IMG/VR virus record: IMGVR_UViG_3300049489_000116
Coordinates: 1 to 36,118 of that record
Origin: a virus
DNA: 36,118 bases
Strand: one strand, 5' to 3'
Shown here: piece after piece, positions 1 through 8,525 of the stretch
Position numbering within the stretch: position 1 is the first letter of the stretch
How the letters are laid out: every line of letters begins with the position of its first letter
Made by a program: the position numbers and the translations under genes
Notes under the pieces: model-generated
Database searches by the model: none
Told to the model about the DNA's origin: nothing
Seen by the model: only the letters and a program-made list of their open reading frames with translations

Positions 1-20
1 ATTATATATAATATAATAAA
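1..20 (+). promoter_or_regulatory. A/T-only left end with two -10-like hexamers (candidate promoter for the virion arm)
   Basis: The first 20 bases contain no G or C. They include two perfect TATAAT hexamers, at 7-12 and 12-17, on the plus strand ahead of the first gene of the virion arm at 99. A matching -35 element would lie off the left edge, or in the A/T-only right end if the molecule is circular. Any AT-only stretch will contain such hexamers by chance, so the call rests mainly on its position upstream of a long co-directional gene block. Confidence 0.35.
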
Positions 21-23
21 CAT

Positions 24-77
24 CCCTATCCAGTGGGGTAGGGTGCCTGATAATCGACCATAGTCCCTGGTGGGACT
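24..77 (+). promoter_or_regulatory. Two hairpins in the 5' leader of the first virion gene
   Basis: Hairpin one pairs CCCTATCC (24-31) with GGGTAGGG (36-43), with one G-T wobble and a four-base loop. Hairpin two pairs AGTCCC (62-67) with GGGACT (72-77) around TGGT. Both lie between the putative promoter and the start codon at 99 and leave the ribosome binding site AGGGAG (87-92) free. They could stabilise the 5' end of the long transcript, act as processing sites or attenuate it. Role is inference; the pairing is seen directly. Confidence 0.4.
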
Positions 78-98
78 TTGTAACCTAGGGAGATTGGA

Positions 99-803
99 AT
101 GGGTGGGGAAGATATCCAAGACACGGACAATGGTCCGGTCCTGGCCTCGGAGGAGGAGCGAGGGAGCGACAGCGACCACAGCGAGTCTATCGAGCGGGGG
201 AGCGTACCTGCTAAATCTCAGGTGACTCGTCTGGCAAAGGCTAAGTCACCTGTGCCTGATATCGTACCTCGGGTACGGGATACCCGTGGACGCTACCTGA
301 CCTCAGCCCTGTTCGCTGAGACTATCCACTCCCTGTCACCCTACACCCCGGTCTACACCCTCTCCGAGTTTCCGAAAGACGGTCTACTGTCCGCCCGTCA
401 GATCTACCTTGAGTCTAACGACCCCACAGAGTACGCCGCTGCCATGAAGCTTCTCGGTTCCTGGGAACACTGGCAGCACCTCTGTGGGACCACCTGGTTC
501 GCCCCCATCGTCGAACAATGGCGTGGGGAGCTGAAGGCCCGCCTCCTCTCGGAGGCCACGAAGAAGGTTATCGAGCTTTCCGGCTCCTACGAGTCCTCAA
601 GCGCCCTTGCGGCGGCTAAGAAGCTCATGGAAGTCACATCTCCTTCCAGAAGTGCCACCAGACGCAATAAAACGCTCTCAGACGAACGATCTCCCGAAAC
701 CCATACCAACCCCGTGGGTCGGCCTCCGAAAGCCCCTGTGCTCAATGAGGTGGCTCCTGAGGACACCGACGCGGACCTAGCGAGGATATTAGAACTTGGC
801 TAA
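99..803 (+). CDS. Probable small terminase subunit
   Basis: This 234-residue protein probably recognises phage DNA and directs it to the large terminase for packaging. The N-terminal 60 residues are acidic and low in complexity. The conserved-looking core is residues 95-130, with a segment around SARQIYLESNDPTEY followed by GSWEHWQHLC; this resembles putative small terminase subunits I recall from other podoviruses. A basic VGRPPK stretch lies at 206-211, before an acidic tail. The ATG at 99 has a good ribosome binding site (AGGGAG, 87-92). The gene overlaps the fibre gene by eight bases. Being first in the arm that contains the large terminase supports the call. No helix-turn-helix is obvious by eye, so DNA binding is inferred. 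Confidence 0.65.
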   Translation: MGGEDIQDTDNGPVLASEEERGSDSDHSESIERGSVPAKSQVTRLAKAKSPVPDIVPRVRDTRGRYLTSALFAETIHSLSPYTPVYTLSEFPKDGLLSARQIYLESNDPTEYAAAMKLLGSWEHWQHLCGTTWFAPIVEQWRGELKARLLSEATKKVIELSGSYESSSALAAAKKLMEVTSPSRSATRRNKTLSDERSPETHTNPVGRPPKAPVLNEVAPEDTDADLARILELG

Positions 804-2454
804 GATAAATCTCACCGATGTAGCAAATGGCACCAACGCTGCGGCTGCCATTAACGCCAATAACAACGTTATCGAGACAACCAGCGATACGTTCCTGTCC
901 CGCACGGGAGAGTCCCCTAACGCCATGGAAGCGGATTTGGACATGAACTCCAACCGCATCCTGAACCTGCTTCCTGGGGTTGGCCCCACGGAGCCGGTTA
1001 CCGTAGCTCAGCTGGAGAGCTGGGATGGTGGTAGCGGCACTAGCGTGGTGGGCGTCACCGACGGCAATAAGGGGGACATCACGGTATCGAACTCCGGTAC
1101 CAGTTGGCTCCTGAACACGAGGGACATTGCAGCAAGTAACATTACCTCCGGGACGGTTGCCACTGCTCGTCTGGGATCTGGTACGGCTGATTCGACCACG
1201 TATCTGCGAGGAGATCAGACGTGGGCTCCTGTAGCTGGCGGTGTAGGTGTACTGCCCCCGGATGACACATACGGGGATGTGACCGTAACGGACACTGGCA
1301 CCACGTGGACTATTCCCAACTCAACCATCACTCACGCCAAGTACCAAACCCTGGCTGCTAACTCCATTCTCGGTACCGCTGGCAGCTCTGGTCCTCCGAC
1401 AGAGATCTCGTGCACGCCCACTGGTCGCTCCATCATCGCCGGCAGCAGCCCCTCGGCTGTACGTGGCACCCTCAGTTTGGGTGGTCTGTCTGTGCTCAAT
1501 GAGGTTGGCACTGCCGAGATAGCTTCCCAGGCTGTAACTCACGACAAGTATCAGGAGATCGCGGCCAATCGTCTGCTAGGTACCGACGGTACGGCAGCTG
1601 TACCGCAAGAGATCGAATGCTCGGCGAACGGTCGGCAGATCATAGCCACGGCCTCTGCAGCCGACACTAGGGCGTATCTGGGCGTTCCAGCGGCGGCGCA
1701 CACTCACGGTGAGGGTGAAATAACCTCGGTGAGTGTGGCGGCCATTAACGCCACGACCGGCACGATTGCCATGACCAAGCTGGCTCCATCCCCTAGTGCG
1801 GTTAACTTCTTGCGTGGTGACGGAGTGTGGACCAATGCAGTGGGTGGTAGCGCCTTGCTCACCTCTGGGTCGTCTCTTAACGCCACCAACATCCTGACTG
1901 GCACTGTTCCTAACCCAGCGCGACTCGGTACTGGTACTCCTAGCGGCTCCAACTTCCTTCGTGGCGACGGCACGTGGGCCATCCCGCCCAGCGTTGCTGG
2001 TGGGGATGGGTTTCCGGCGTGTGGTGGCAGCATCACTACCGGTATATCAGGTGATCCGTGGATTGACACCACCGGGATGCCCATAAGTCCAACGCTGGTC
2101 ACGTTCGGAGCCACCACTGGTGGTGTATTCGGCGACGCTACACGAGGTTCGACAGGCATCACCGTCGCCCCTGGCGTGACGTGCTGGTACGAGATTACAC
2201 TCACGGTAGTGCTGATTCGTTCAGGCGGCACAGGGTCGTCTGCGTTCTACCTGTACACTGGGGCAGATTCACCACTAGACCTTATTGGCATCGAGTCTCT
2301 AACCACCACCACCGCACTGACTACCTTGTACACAATGACGGAGTACAGGCGGATGAACAGCGGAGACACCATTAAGCTAGTGTTCGCCAGAGGCACTGAT
2401 AATACGTATGATTTCCGCGCTAATCTGATGATTAAGCGCATTACTGCTGACTGA
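796..2454 (+). CDS. Tail fibre with repeated RGD-x-x-W modules and a jelly-roll-like tip
   Basis: This 552-residue protein is probably a trimeric adsorption fibre. Residues 40-75, ending in a segment like EPVTVAQLESW, look like the adaptor regions of phage fibres. Three copies of the fibre motif YLRGDxTW or FLRGDGxW occur near residues 137, 338 and 387. A roughly 50-residue unit is duplicated at 179-230 and 248-298 (THAKYQTLAAN / THDKYQEIAAN). The C-terminal 140 residues are beta-rich and end with a GDTIKLVF-type strand, reminiscent of C1q/TNF-like trimeric knobs. The start is TTG at 796, with GAGG at 782-785 upstream and an eight-base overlap with the small terminase gene. The position between the terminase subunits is unusual. 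Fibre identity is confident; receptor and fold are inferred. Confidence 0.8.
   Translation: MAKINLTDVANGTNAAAAINANNNVIETTSDTFLSRTGESPNAMEADLDMNSNRILNLLPGVGPTEPVTVAQLESWDGGSGTSVVGVTDGNKGDITVSNSGTSWLLNTRDIAASNITSGTVATARLGSGTADSTTYLRGDQTWAPVAGGVGVLPPDDTYGDVTVTDTGTTWTIPNSTITHAKYQTLAANSILGTAGSSGPPTEISCTPTGRSIIAGSSPSAVRGTLSLGGLSVLNEVGTAEIASQAVTHDKYQEIAANRLLGTDGTAAVPQEIECSANGRQIIATASAADTRAYLGVPAAAHTHGEGEITSVSVAAINATTGTIAMTKLAPSPSAVNFLRGDGVWTNAVGGSALLTSGSSLNATNILTGTVPNPARLGTGTPSGSNFLRGDGTWAIPPSVAGGDGFPACGGSITTGISGDPWIDTTGMPISPTLVTFGATTGGVFGDATRGSTGITVAPGVTCWYEITLTVVLIRSGGTGSSAFYLYTGADSPLDLIGIESLTTTTALTTLYTMTEYRRMNSGDTIKLVFARGTDNTYDFRANLMIKRITAD
1330..1689 (+). repeat. Diverged tandem repeat inside the tail fibre gene
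   Basis: Two copies of an approximately 50-codon unit lie at about 1330-1485 and 1537-1689. At protein level they share THxKYQ, AANxxLGT, a CxxxGRxII segment and an Alaxx-(R)-x-x-LxxLG/LGVP-like end. Copies are diverged, so this is an old duplication that lengthened the fibre shaft. Confidence 0.55.
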
Positions 2455-3995
2455 TGGCGTCCAAGCACGATGAAGTAAAGCAAGCGGCGGAAGACTCACT
2501 GCTTGCTTTTATCCGGCTTATAGCTCCGCATCGTGTACTGAGTCCGTGTCACATCGAGCTGATTCGCTGGTGGACTAGAGAGGACGCAAAGTCGCATCAG
2601 TTGACCCTGATGCCTCGGGATCACCAGAAGTCAGCACTGATAGCCTATCGAGTAGCCTGGACTATAACCAAGAACCCAGGCATAACCGTACTGTACATAT
2701 CGTCTACTGCCAACCTTGCTGAGAAGCAACTCAAGTTCATCAAGGACATTTTGACCAGCAAGATCTACCGGCGCTACTGGCCGGAGATGGTCAACGTAGA
2801 GGACGGCAAGCGCGAGAAGTGGACTACAAGTGAAATAGCTGTCGACCACCCCATCCGCGCAGCAGAGGGTGTGCGAGATCCTACTATCTTCACAGGTGGT
2901 CTTACTACGAGCCTAACCGGCATGCACTGCATGTTGGCGGTGCTGGACGACGTGGTGGTGCAGGAGAACGCCTACACCAAGGAAGGTCGGCAGAAGGTCA
3001 AGGAGCAGTATAGTCTTCTGGCCTCCATCGAGTCAGCTGACGCACAGGAGTGGACGGTCGGCACCAGGTACCACGCCGACGATCTCTACGGCGCACAAGT
3101 TGACATGATGGCTGAGGAGTACGACGAAGCTGGTAGCCTGATCTCGCAGGAGCCAGTGTACGAGGTCTACCAGAGAGAGGTCGAGGACGTAGGTGACGGC
3201 ACTGGTAATTACCTGTGGCCGCGTCAGCAGAGATACGACGGTCGGTGGTTTGGGTTCGATCAGCGGGTGCTCTCGCGTAAGCGCGCACAGTACCTAGACC
3301 GATCGCAGTTCCGAGCCCAGTACTACAACAATCCGAACGACCCAGACAACGAGATCATCGATTCTGGGCTGTTCCAGAGATACGACCGAAAGTACTTGGA
3401 GCGAAGCGACGGCGTGTGGACCATGAAAGGCAAGCGGTTGCAGGTGTTTGCTGCTATCGACTTTGCATTCAGCCTAAGCTCCACTGCCGACTACACAGCA
3501 ATTGCTGTGGTTGGAGTCAATAGCCTCGGTGCCATCTACGTACTGGATATTGAGAGATTTCGCTCTAACAGGATAACTGACTACTTCGACGCCCTGATTG
3601 AGTTACACCAGAAGTGGGGGTTCAGGAAGCTGCGAGCCGAGGTCTCTGTAGCACAGGAAGTGATCGTCGAGGAGCTTAAGGCACGGATACGAGAACAGGG
3701 ATACGGGCTGTCGATTGACAAGGCCCGTCCTACGCGAAACGAGGGAGACAAGGCTGAGCGCATCCACGCCATCCTGGCTCCGCGCTACGAGAATCAGACT
3801 ATTTGGCACTACGACGGAGGTTTTGTCTCCGATCTGGAGGACGAATTGAAGCAAGAGCACCCACGACACGACGATTTGAAGGACGCGCTGGCTAGCGCTG
3901 TCTCAATCACCGTTGTGCCTAAAGAGCGCCAGAGCTCCAATGTCATCCCTATCAATATAAACTCCAGGTTTGGCGGGGTAGCTTTCCGTGGCTAA
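2454..3995 (+). CDS. terL: Terminase large subunit (packaging ATPase and nuclease)
   Basis: This 513-residue protein is the DNA-packaging motor. It would dock on the portal, hydrolyse ATP to translocate DNA and cut concatemers. The ATPase domain has a deviant Walker A at residues 54-60 (PRDHQKS) and a Walker B ending in LAVLDD at 161-166. The nuclease domain begins with an AIDFA strand carrying an acidic residue near 336 and ends with the DDLKDAL acidic cluster near 473, as expected for an RNase H-like fold. Length is normal for podovirus large terminases. The ATG overlaps the fibre stop codon (TGATG), and the 3' end overlaps the portal gene by eight bases. The deviant Walker A is usual in this terminase group rather than a defect. 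Confidence 0.93.
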   Translation: MASKHDEVKQAAEDSLLAFIRLIAPHRVLSPCHIELIRWWTREDAKSHQLTLMPRDHQKSALIAYRVAWTITKNPGITVLYISSTANLAEKQLKFIKDILTSKIYRRYWPEMVNVEDGKREKWTTSEIAVDHPIRAAEGVRDPTIFTGGLTTSLTGMHCMLAVLDDVVVQENAYTKEGRQKVKEQYSLLASIESADAQEWTVGTRYHADDLYGAQVDMMAEEYDEAGSLISQEPVYEVYQREVEDVGDGTGNYLWPRQQRYDGRWFGFDQRVLSRKRAQYLDRSQFRAQYYNNPNDPDNEIIDSGLFQRYDRKYLERSDGVWTMKGKRLQVFAAIDFAFSLSSTADYTAIAVVGVNSLGAIYVLDIERFRSNRITDYFDALIELHQKWGFRKLRAEVSVAQEVIVEELKARIREQGYGLSIDKARPTRNEGDKAERIHAILAPRYENQTIWHYDGGFVSDLEDELKQEHPRHDDLKDALASAVSITVVPKERQSSNVIPININSRFGGVAFRG

Positions 3996-5802
3996 GCGAG
4001 TAATAGACGTACGAGAGTTGGCTAACGCCGATACGCTGGCCACCACGATCGCCAATCTATGGCAGACTTGGAAGAGCTCTCGTGTAGACTGGGAGCGCTC
4101 GACTGCCGAGGTGCGCGAGTACATCTTTGCCACCGACACTACAAAGACCACGAACAGTCAGCTTCCGTGGAAAAACTCCACCACCACACCGAAGCTCTGT
4201 CAGATCCGCGATAACCTGCACGCCAACTATATGGCCGCCCTGTTCCCGACAGAGGATTTCTTCAACTGGATCGGGGACGACAGCCAGGCTGTAGCCAAGG
4301 ACAAGGTACGCGCCATCAAGGCGTACATGAAGACTAAGCTGAAGCAGTCTGACTTTGAGACGGAGATCAGCAGGCTGATCTTTGACTACATTGACTACGG
4401 TAATGCGTTTGCGGAGATTGTGTACGTAGATGAACCGCATACGCTATCCGATGGGTCGGTCATTACGGTGTACACGGGCCCGAGGCTTCAGCGGATCTCT
4501 CCGTACGACATCATGTTTGACATTACCGCGGCCTCGTTTAAGGACGCTCCGAAGATCACTCGTGAGTACCTGTCGCTTGGTCAACTAGAGCAGCGGCTGC
4601 TTACCACCGCCGATGCGGCGTACGCAAAGGCAGCCATCGACCGCGTCAAGAACTTTCGTCAAGAGCTGTACTCCGTTGCCCCTGATCAGATCAAGACCGA
4701 GGGCATTGAGTTTGATGGGTTTGGTAGCATCCAGGCGTACATAAGCTCTGGTCTGATCGAACTTCTGACGTTTGAGGGTGACATCTACGATCCAAAGACT
4801 TTTGAGATGCAGAGCAACCGCCGCATCGTAGTCATGGACAAGATGTTCTTGCTGGAGAACGAGCCAAACAACAGTTGGCTCGGTAAGTCCAACAAGCTGC
4901 ACGTTGGCTGGAGGCTCCGCCCAGACAACCTGATGGCCATGGGCCCTCTAGATAACTTGGTGGGGCTGCAGTATCGCATCGATCATCTTGAGAACCTCAA
5001 GGCAGACGTGTTTGACCAGATTGCCACTCCAGTTGTGTACCAGAAGGGGTATGTAGAGGACTGGCAGTGGGGTCCAGGTGCCCGCATCTACGGCGACACC
5101 GAGTCTGATGTGCAAGTGCTCCGTCCAGACACTACGGCACTGAACGCAGACCTCCAGATCGCTCAGTACATGAATCTGATGGAAGAGCTGGCCGGTGCAC
5201 CAAAGCAGGCCATGGGTATCCGCACTCCTGGCGAGAAGACTGCCTACGAGGTGTCCTCGCTTGAGAACGCCGCTGGTCGAATCTTTCAGAGCAAGACACA
5301 GTATTTTGAGAAGGTGTTCCTTGAGGACGCCCTTAACCAGATGCTCGTCGCCGGTCGTCAGAACGTCCGCCCAGACGACGTTGTTCGTACGCAAGACGAC
5401 GAGACTGGTGCTATGATCTTCCTCAACCTGACCCCGGAAGATCTCAAGGCAAAGGGCAAGTTGGTACCAGTTGGTGCTCGCCACTTCGCCAAGCAGGCTC
5501 AGATCGTGCAGAACCTTACCAGTCTCTCCAATTCTGCTGTGTATCAGGATCCTGCGGTCAACATGCACATCTCTGGAATGCGCATGGCTGAGCTGCTCGT
5601 AGACTCGATCAACTTAGGTAGTGGGCCATCCTCGTTGGTCACTCCACATGTCAGGTTGTATGAGAATGCCGAGGCTCAGAGGGTGCAGAACGTCATCAAC
5701 ACGCAGGTAGCGCAAGAGGCCGGTATGGACTCTCAGGTACTTGACGAGCAGATGAACGGTGAGGATCCGATTACCGAGGAAGAGGCGGTGCCCGAGGAAT
5801 GA
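3988..5802 (+). CDS. Portal (head-tail connector) protein
   Basis: This 604-residue protein matches the size and style of podovirus portal proteins, which form the dodecameric vertex through which DNA enters and leaves. Typical features are an N-terminal helical region with YIFATDT and LPWKNSTTTPK, a CQIRDNLHANYMAALFP-like helix, and a long helical C-terminal part with an acidic tail (EDPITEEEAVPEE). The order terminase, portal, scaffold, capsid supports the call strongly. The start is GTG at 3988, overlapping the terminase stop by eight bases; translation begins with MAK, as the fibre does at its own eight-base overlap. I see no interruption. Confidence 0.92.
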   Translation: MAKRVIDVRELANADTLATTIANLWQTWKSSRVDWERSTAEVREYIFATDTTKTTNSQLPWKNSTTTPKLCQIRDNLHANYMAALFPTEDFFNWIGDDSQAVAKDKVRAIKAYMKTKLKQSDFETEISRLIFDYIDYGNAFAEIVYVDEPHTLSDGSVITVYTGPRLQRISPYDIMFDITAASFKDAPKITREYLSLGQLEQRLLTTADAAYAKAAIDRVKNFRQELYSVAPDQIKTEGIEFDGFGSIQAYISSGLIELLTFEGDIYDPKTFEMQSNRRIVVMDKMFLLENEPNNSWLGKSNKLHVGWRLRPDNLMAMGPLDNLVGLQYRIDHLENLKADVFDQIATPVVYQKGYVEDWQWGPGARIYGDTESDVQVLRPDTTALNADLQIAQYMNLMEELAGAPKQAMGIRTPGEKTAYEVSSLENAAGRIFQSKTQYFEKVFLEDALNQMLVAGRQNVRPDDVVRTQDDETGAMIFLNLTPEDLKAKGKLVPVGARHFAKQAQIVQNLTSLSNSAVYQDPAVNMHISGMRMAELLVDSINLGSGPSSLVTPHVRLYENAEAQRVQNVINTQVAQEAGMDSQVLDEQMNGEDPITEEEAVPEE

Positions 5803-6092
5803 GCTTAGACTCAGACATCACGGCCACCATGTCTACTGCTGGCAGTGTCCTGCAGGCATGGAAACGAGCGTACGACGGCAAAGAGGCCGAGTCGTTCATA
5901 AAACAGGTGAGTGCCCAGACGATCATCTGGCGCACTTTGTCGAAAATGCTCTTGGGCATGTACCGGGAGCGTCACACGGCTGAGTTCGATTTTACGGACC
6001 CAGCCTTTCAAGCAAAGCTTCTCTATAGCGAAGGTTATAAAAAAGCTTTGCAAGACGTATATCGTCTTATTCCCCAGACCACGGAGAATTAA
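5799..6092 (+). CDS. Small protein between portal and scaffold, function unknown
   Basis: This 97-residue product is soluble and rich in helix, with several aromatic and basic residues in the middle (KAYDGKE to YRERHTAEF) and no membrane segment or cysteine. The ATG overlaps the portal stop (ATGA), so it is translationally coupled to portal. The scaffold gene starts three bases after its stop. Position suggests a head assembly or portal-associated role, but no family is recognised. It is counted as real because of the tight spacing and lack of any alternative gene in this interval. Confidence 0.7.
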   Translation: MSLDSDITATMSTAGSVLQAWKRAYDGKEAESFIKQVSAQTIIWRTLSKMLLGMYRERHTAEFDFTDPAFQAKLLYSEGYKKALQDVYRLIPQTTEN

Positions 6093-6094
6093 CT

Positions 6095-6892
6095 ATGGCT
6101 GACCAAGCCGCTACAAACGAAGATATTATTTCAGCAAGCAGTGAGACCACCTCACAGGCGGAGGCATCGACCAACGACGCTTTGTCTGCCCTTGTTGGAG
6201 AAGGCAAGAAGTTCCGGGATATCGCAGCCCTGGCTGCTAGTAAAGTGGAATCCGACAAATTCATCGAGAAGCTCAAGCAAGAGACCGCAGACCTGCGTGC
6301 CCAGCTTGCTAGTGCGTCGGAGAAAGCTAATACTCAGCACACGCTCAGCGAGATCATGGAAGCTTTGAACCGCCGTCCAGATGCTAATGAAGACGAATCT
6401 CAGGGCTCACCACAACCCAAGACTGTATCATTAGAGGACATTTCCCGTCTTGTGCGGGCAACAAACGCTGCCGAGAAGGCTGCAGAACAGGCTAAGGAAA
6501 ATCGTATGACGGTTAACAGGAAGCTGCTTGAGATTGCTGGCGGTAACGCCGAAGCTGCCAAGACGCTGCTTGCTAACAGAACTTCCGAACTCGGACTTTC
6601 AGCCGAGCAAGTCCGCGATATGTCCGAACGCTCACCTGCCGCCCTGTTGGAGCTGTTGTCTCCCGGAACCAAGACGCAAAGTGGACCCCCGGCTTCTAGT
6701 ACTCGGTCTACTGTGAACAGCGCAGCACTTATGAATGGCACCAATAACAGCGGAGAGAGGAAGCTGTCTTGGTACACTCAAAAGCGCAGGGAGATGGGCA
6801 TAGATGCGTTCTATAACGATATGGCTCTCCAGGCTCAGTATCAGGCCGACCTCAAGAAGCACGGGAAGGGATTCTTAGATAAAACTTCCTGA
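6095..6892 (+). CDS. Head scaffolding protein
   Basis: This 265-residue protein should guide capsid assembly and then leave the procapsid. It is charged, Ala/Glu/Lys-rich and largely helical, with a coiled-coil-prone stretch around residues 50-85 (KVESDKFIEKLKQETADLR). A low-complexity linker at about 195-215 leads to a basic C-terminal helix, the part that binds capsid in known scaffolds. The ATG has GGAG nine bases upstream. It lies directly before the major capsid gene, the standard place. Similarity is by composition and context, as scaffolds diverge quickly. Confidence 0.82.
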   Translation: MADQAATNEDIISASSETTSQAEASTNDALSALVGEGKKFRDIAALAASKVESDKFIEKLKQETADLRAQLASASEKANTQHTLSEIMEALNRRPDANEDESQGSPQPKTVSLEDISRLVRATNAAEKAAEQAKENRMTVNRKLLEIAGGNAEAAKTLLANRTSELGLSAEQVRDMSERSPAALLELLSPGTKTQSGPPASSTRSTVNSAALMNGTNNSGERKLSWYTQKRREMGIDAFYNDMALQAQYQADLKKHGKGFLDKTS

Positions 6893-6906
6893 GAGGTTAA
6901 ACAAAT

Positions 6907-7893
6907 ATGTCATCTATTACTTCTGGTATCGACTATCTTACACGAACTCAAGTCTGGTCTGAAGAGCTCAAAGAGATTATGCTCGACGAGCTGCAGGGCC
7001 AGGGTCATGTACGGTGGATTCCGTTTGCTAACGGCGATACGCTTAATATTCCGTCTATCGGCGAAGGCACGGTCCGCAACTACGTTGAGGATACCGCGGC
7101 TAAGTACGACTCGCTTGATACTGGTAATTTTCAGTTCACCATTACCGAGTACCTGCAGAGCGGCACTTACATCACTGAAAAGGCGCGTCAGGACCTCTCG
7201 TACGCAGCCGAGCTGGAGGCCAGCTTCATTCCGAAGCAGTCTCGTGCTCTCGCTGAGCGCGTGGAGTCTGACATCTTCCGCCTTGCCGGTGCTGGTGCGA
7301 GCGGTGGGCAGACTGTCTCCGTAGACAACGCGATTAATGGTGCGGAGCACCGTTGGGTAGCAACAGGTACCGCAGTTAGCGGCGACAATCGTGCACTCTC
7401 GGTCAAGGACTTCGCAAAGGCGCTCTACGGGCTGAAGAAGGCAAACGTTCCGGGCTATCGCCTGATTGCGATTGTCGATCCGTCTGCTGAGTACACGATG
7501 AACACTCTTACCAACCTCGCCGATGTGAGCAACAACGCCAAGTGGGAAGGTATCATCGAATCTGGCATCGGCTCAGGTGCCCGCTTCGTGAAGAACATCT
7601 ACGGCTTTGACGTATATTGTTCTAACTACCTCTTCGGTGCTGGTGCAGCCGGTGCTGGTACTGAGACCATCGACGGTACGCAGATCACTAACGGTGTGTG
7701 TAACATCTTCATGTCTGCTGCAGATGCTCGCCTGTTGCCGTTCATCGGTGCGTGGCGTCAGATGCCGAAGGTTGACGGTGAGTACAACAAGGACTTCCAG
7801 CGCGAAGAGTATCTTACCACGGCTCGATATGGTCTGAAGGTATATCGCCCTGAAAACCTCGTCGTCGTGCTTTCCAGCACAGCTGTTGTTTAA
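6907..7893 (+). CDS. Major capsid protein
   Basis: This 328-residue product has the size and position of an HK97-fold podovirus capsid protein. Recognisable parts are the N-terminal helix with EELKEIMLDELQGQGHV, the NGDTLNIPSIG strand, an elongated E-loop-like segment around residues 50-75, and a C-terminal domain with a segment like YGLKVYRPENLVVVLSS. It follows the scaffold gene by 14 bases and precedes a probable decoration protein and then a terminator hairpin. This makes it the kind of gene that would be expressed at high level. Confidence 0.92.
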   Translation: MSSITSGIDYLTRTQVWSEELKEIMLDELQGQGHVRWIPFANGDTLNIPSIGEGTVRNYVEDTAAKYDSLDTGNFQFTITEYLQSGTYITEKARQDLSYAAELEASFIPKQSRALAERVESDIFRLAGAGASGGQTVSVDNAINGAEHRWVATGTAVSGDNRALSVKDFAKALYGLKKANVPGYRLIAIVDPSAEYTMNTLTNLADVSNNAKWEGIIESGIGSGARFVKNIYGFDVYCSNYLFGAGAAGAGTETIDGTQITNGVCNIFMSAADARLLPFIGAWRQMPKVDGEYNKDFQREEYLTTARYGLKVYRPENLVVVLSSTAVV

Positions 7894-7908
7894 TAGGGGG
7901 AACTAAAT

Positions 7909-8451
7909 ATGCCTAAAGCTAATTATTGGGTTAACGGTGGCCTTGCCGTTGGTTTTGGTCGTCGAACAGTAGATGACGCGCTTCCTGGTGTGGTCAACAC
8001 TGCCGGCGTTGTCAAGCAGCTTATTCTTGAGTTGGAGGATCTTACTACCCTTCCTCTCAACACGGCTGTGGGTACCATCACTGCTGGTTCAGTGTCTAAC
8101 GCAGCGCTGATCCCAGCCAACGCCTCTGTGCAGTCGGTGACCATTATCACCAAGACGGCTGCCACTAGTGGTGGTGCAGCGGATCTTCTGCTCGGTGTGT
8201 ACACCATCAACGCTACTACGGGCGCGCTCGTGGCGGTGGATGAGGATGGCCTTGCTGCTGCTACCGACTCGGCGCTGGCTGACTTCAGCGCAGCTGGTGA
8301 GACTATTGTTCTAGGTAAAGCAGCTAACGCAGCTCTTGTTGGCAAACTTACTGTTGGCTCGTCTCCTGTCGTTGTCGCTGCTGCGTACGCTACTGCTGCG
8401 TACACGGCCGGTGCGCTGCAGGTTATTGTCGAGTACGTCGACGCTGCGTAA
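7909..8451 (+). CDS. Probable head decoration or minor capsid protein
   Basis: This 180-residue protein is very rich in Ala, Val, Thr and Gly and lacks cysteine. It alternates short hydrophobic strands, as beta-sandwich decoration proteins do. Its ATG has a strong ribosome binding site (GGGGGAAC) and lies 15 bases after the capsid stop. A hairpin terminator follows immediately, so it shares the capsid transcript and probably capsid-level expression. No named family was recognised; the decoration role is inferred from size, composition and position. Confidence 0.6.
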   Translation: MPKANYWVNGGLAVGFGRRTVDDALPGVVNTAGVVKQLILELEDLTTLPLNTAVGTITAGSVSNAALIPANASVQSVTIITKTAATSGGAADLLLGVYTINATTGALVAVDEDGLAAATDSALADFSAAGETIVLGKAANAALVGKLTVGSSPVVVAAAYATAAYTAGALQVIVEYVDAA

Positions 8452-8464
8452 TCCGTGCCTAAAT

Positions 8465-8500
8465 GAGGGGCGTACGTAAGTGCGCCCCTTTACTCTCTCT
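8465..8500 (+). terminator. Hairpin terminator after the capsid genes
   Basis: AGGGGCG (8466-8472) pairs perfectly with CGCCCCT (8483-8489) around a ten-base loop. It is followed by a pyrimidine tail, TTACTCTCTCTT, in place of a pure T tract. It sits 14 bases after the decoration gene stop and before the fibre-like gene at 8526. The T-poor tail suggests partial termination, which would raise capsid transcript over downstream tail genes. Confidence 0.65.
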
Positions 8501-8525
8501 TCCAGTAACTTGCCAAGAGGCGCTG

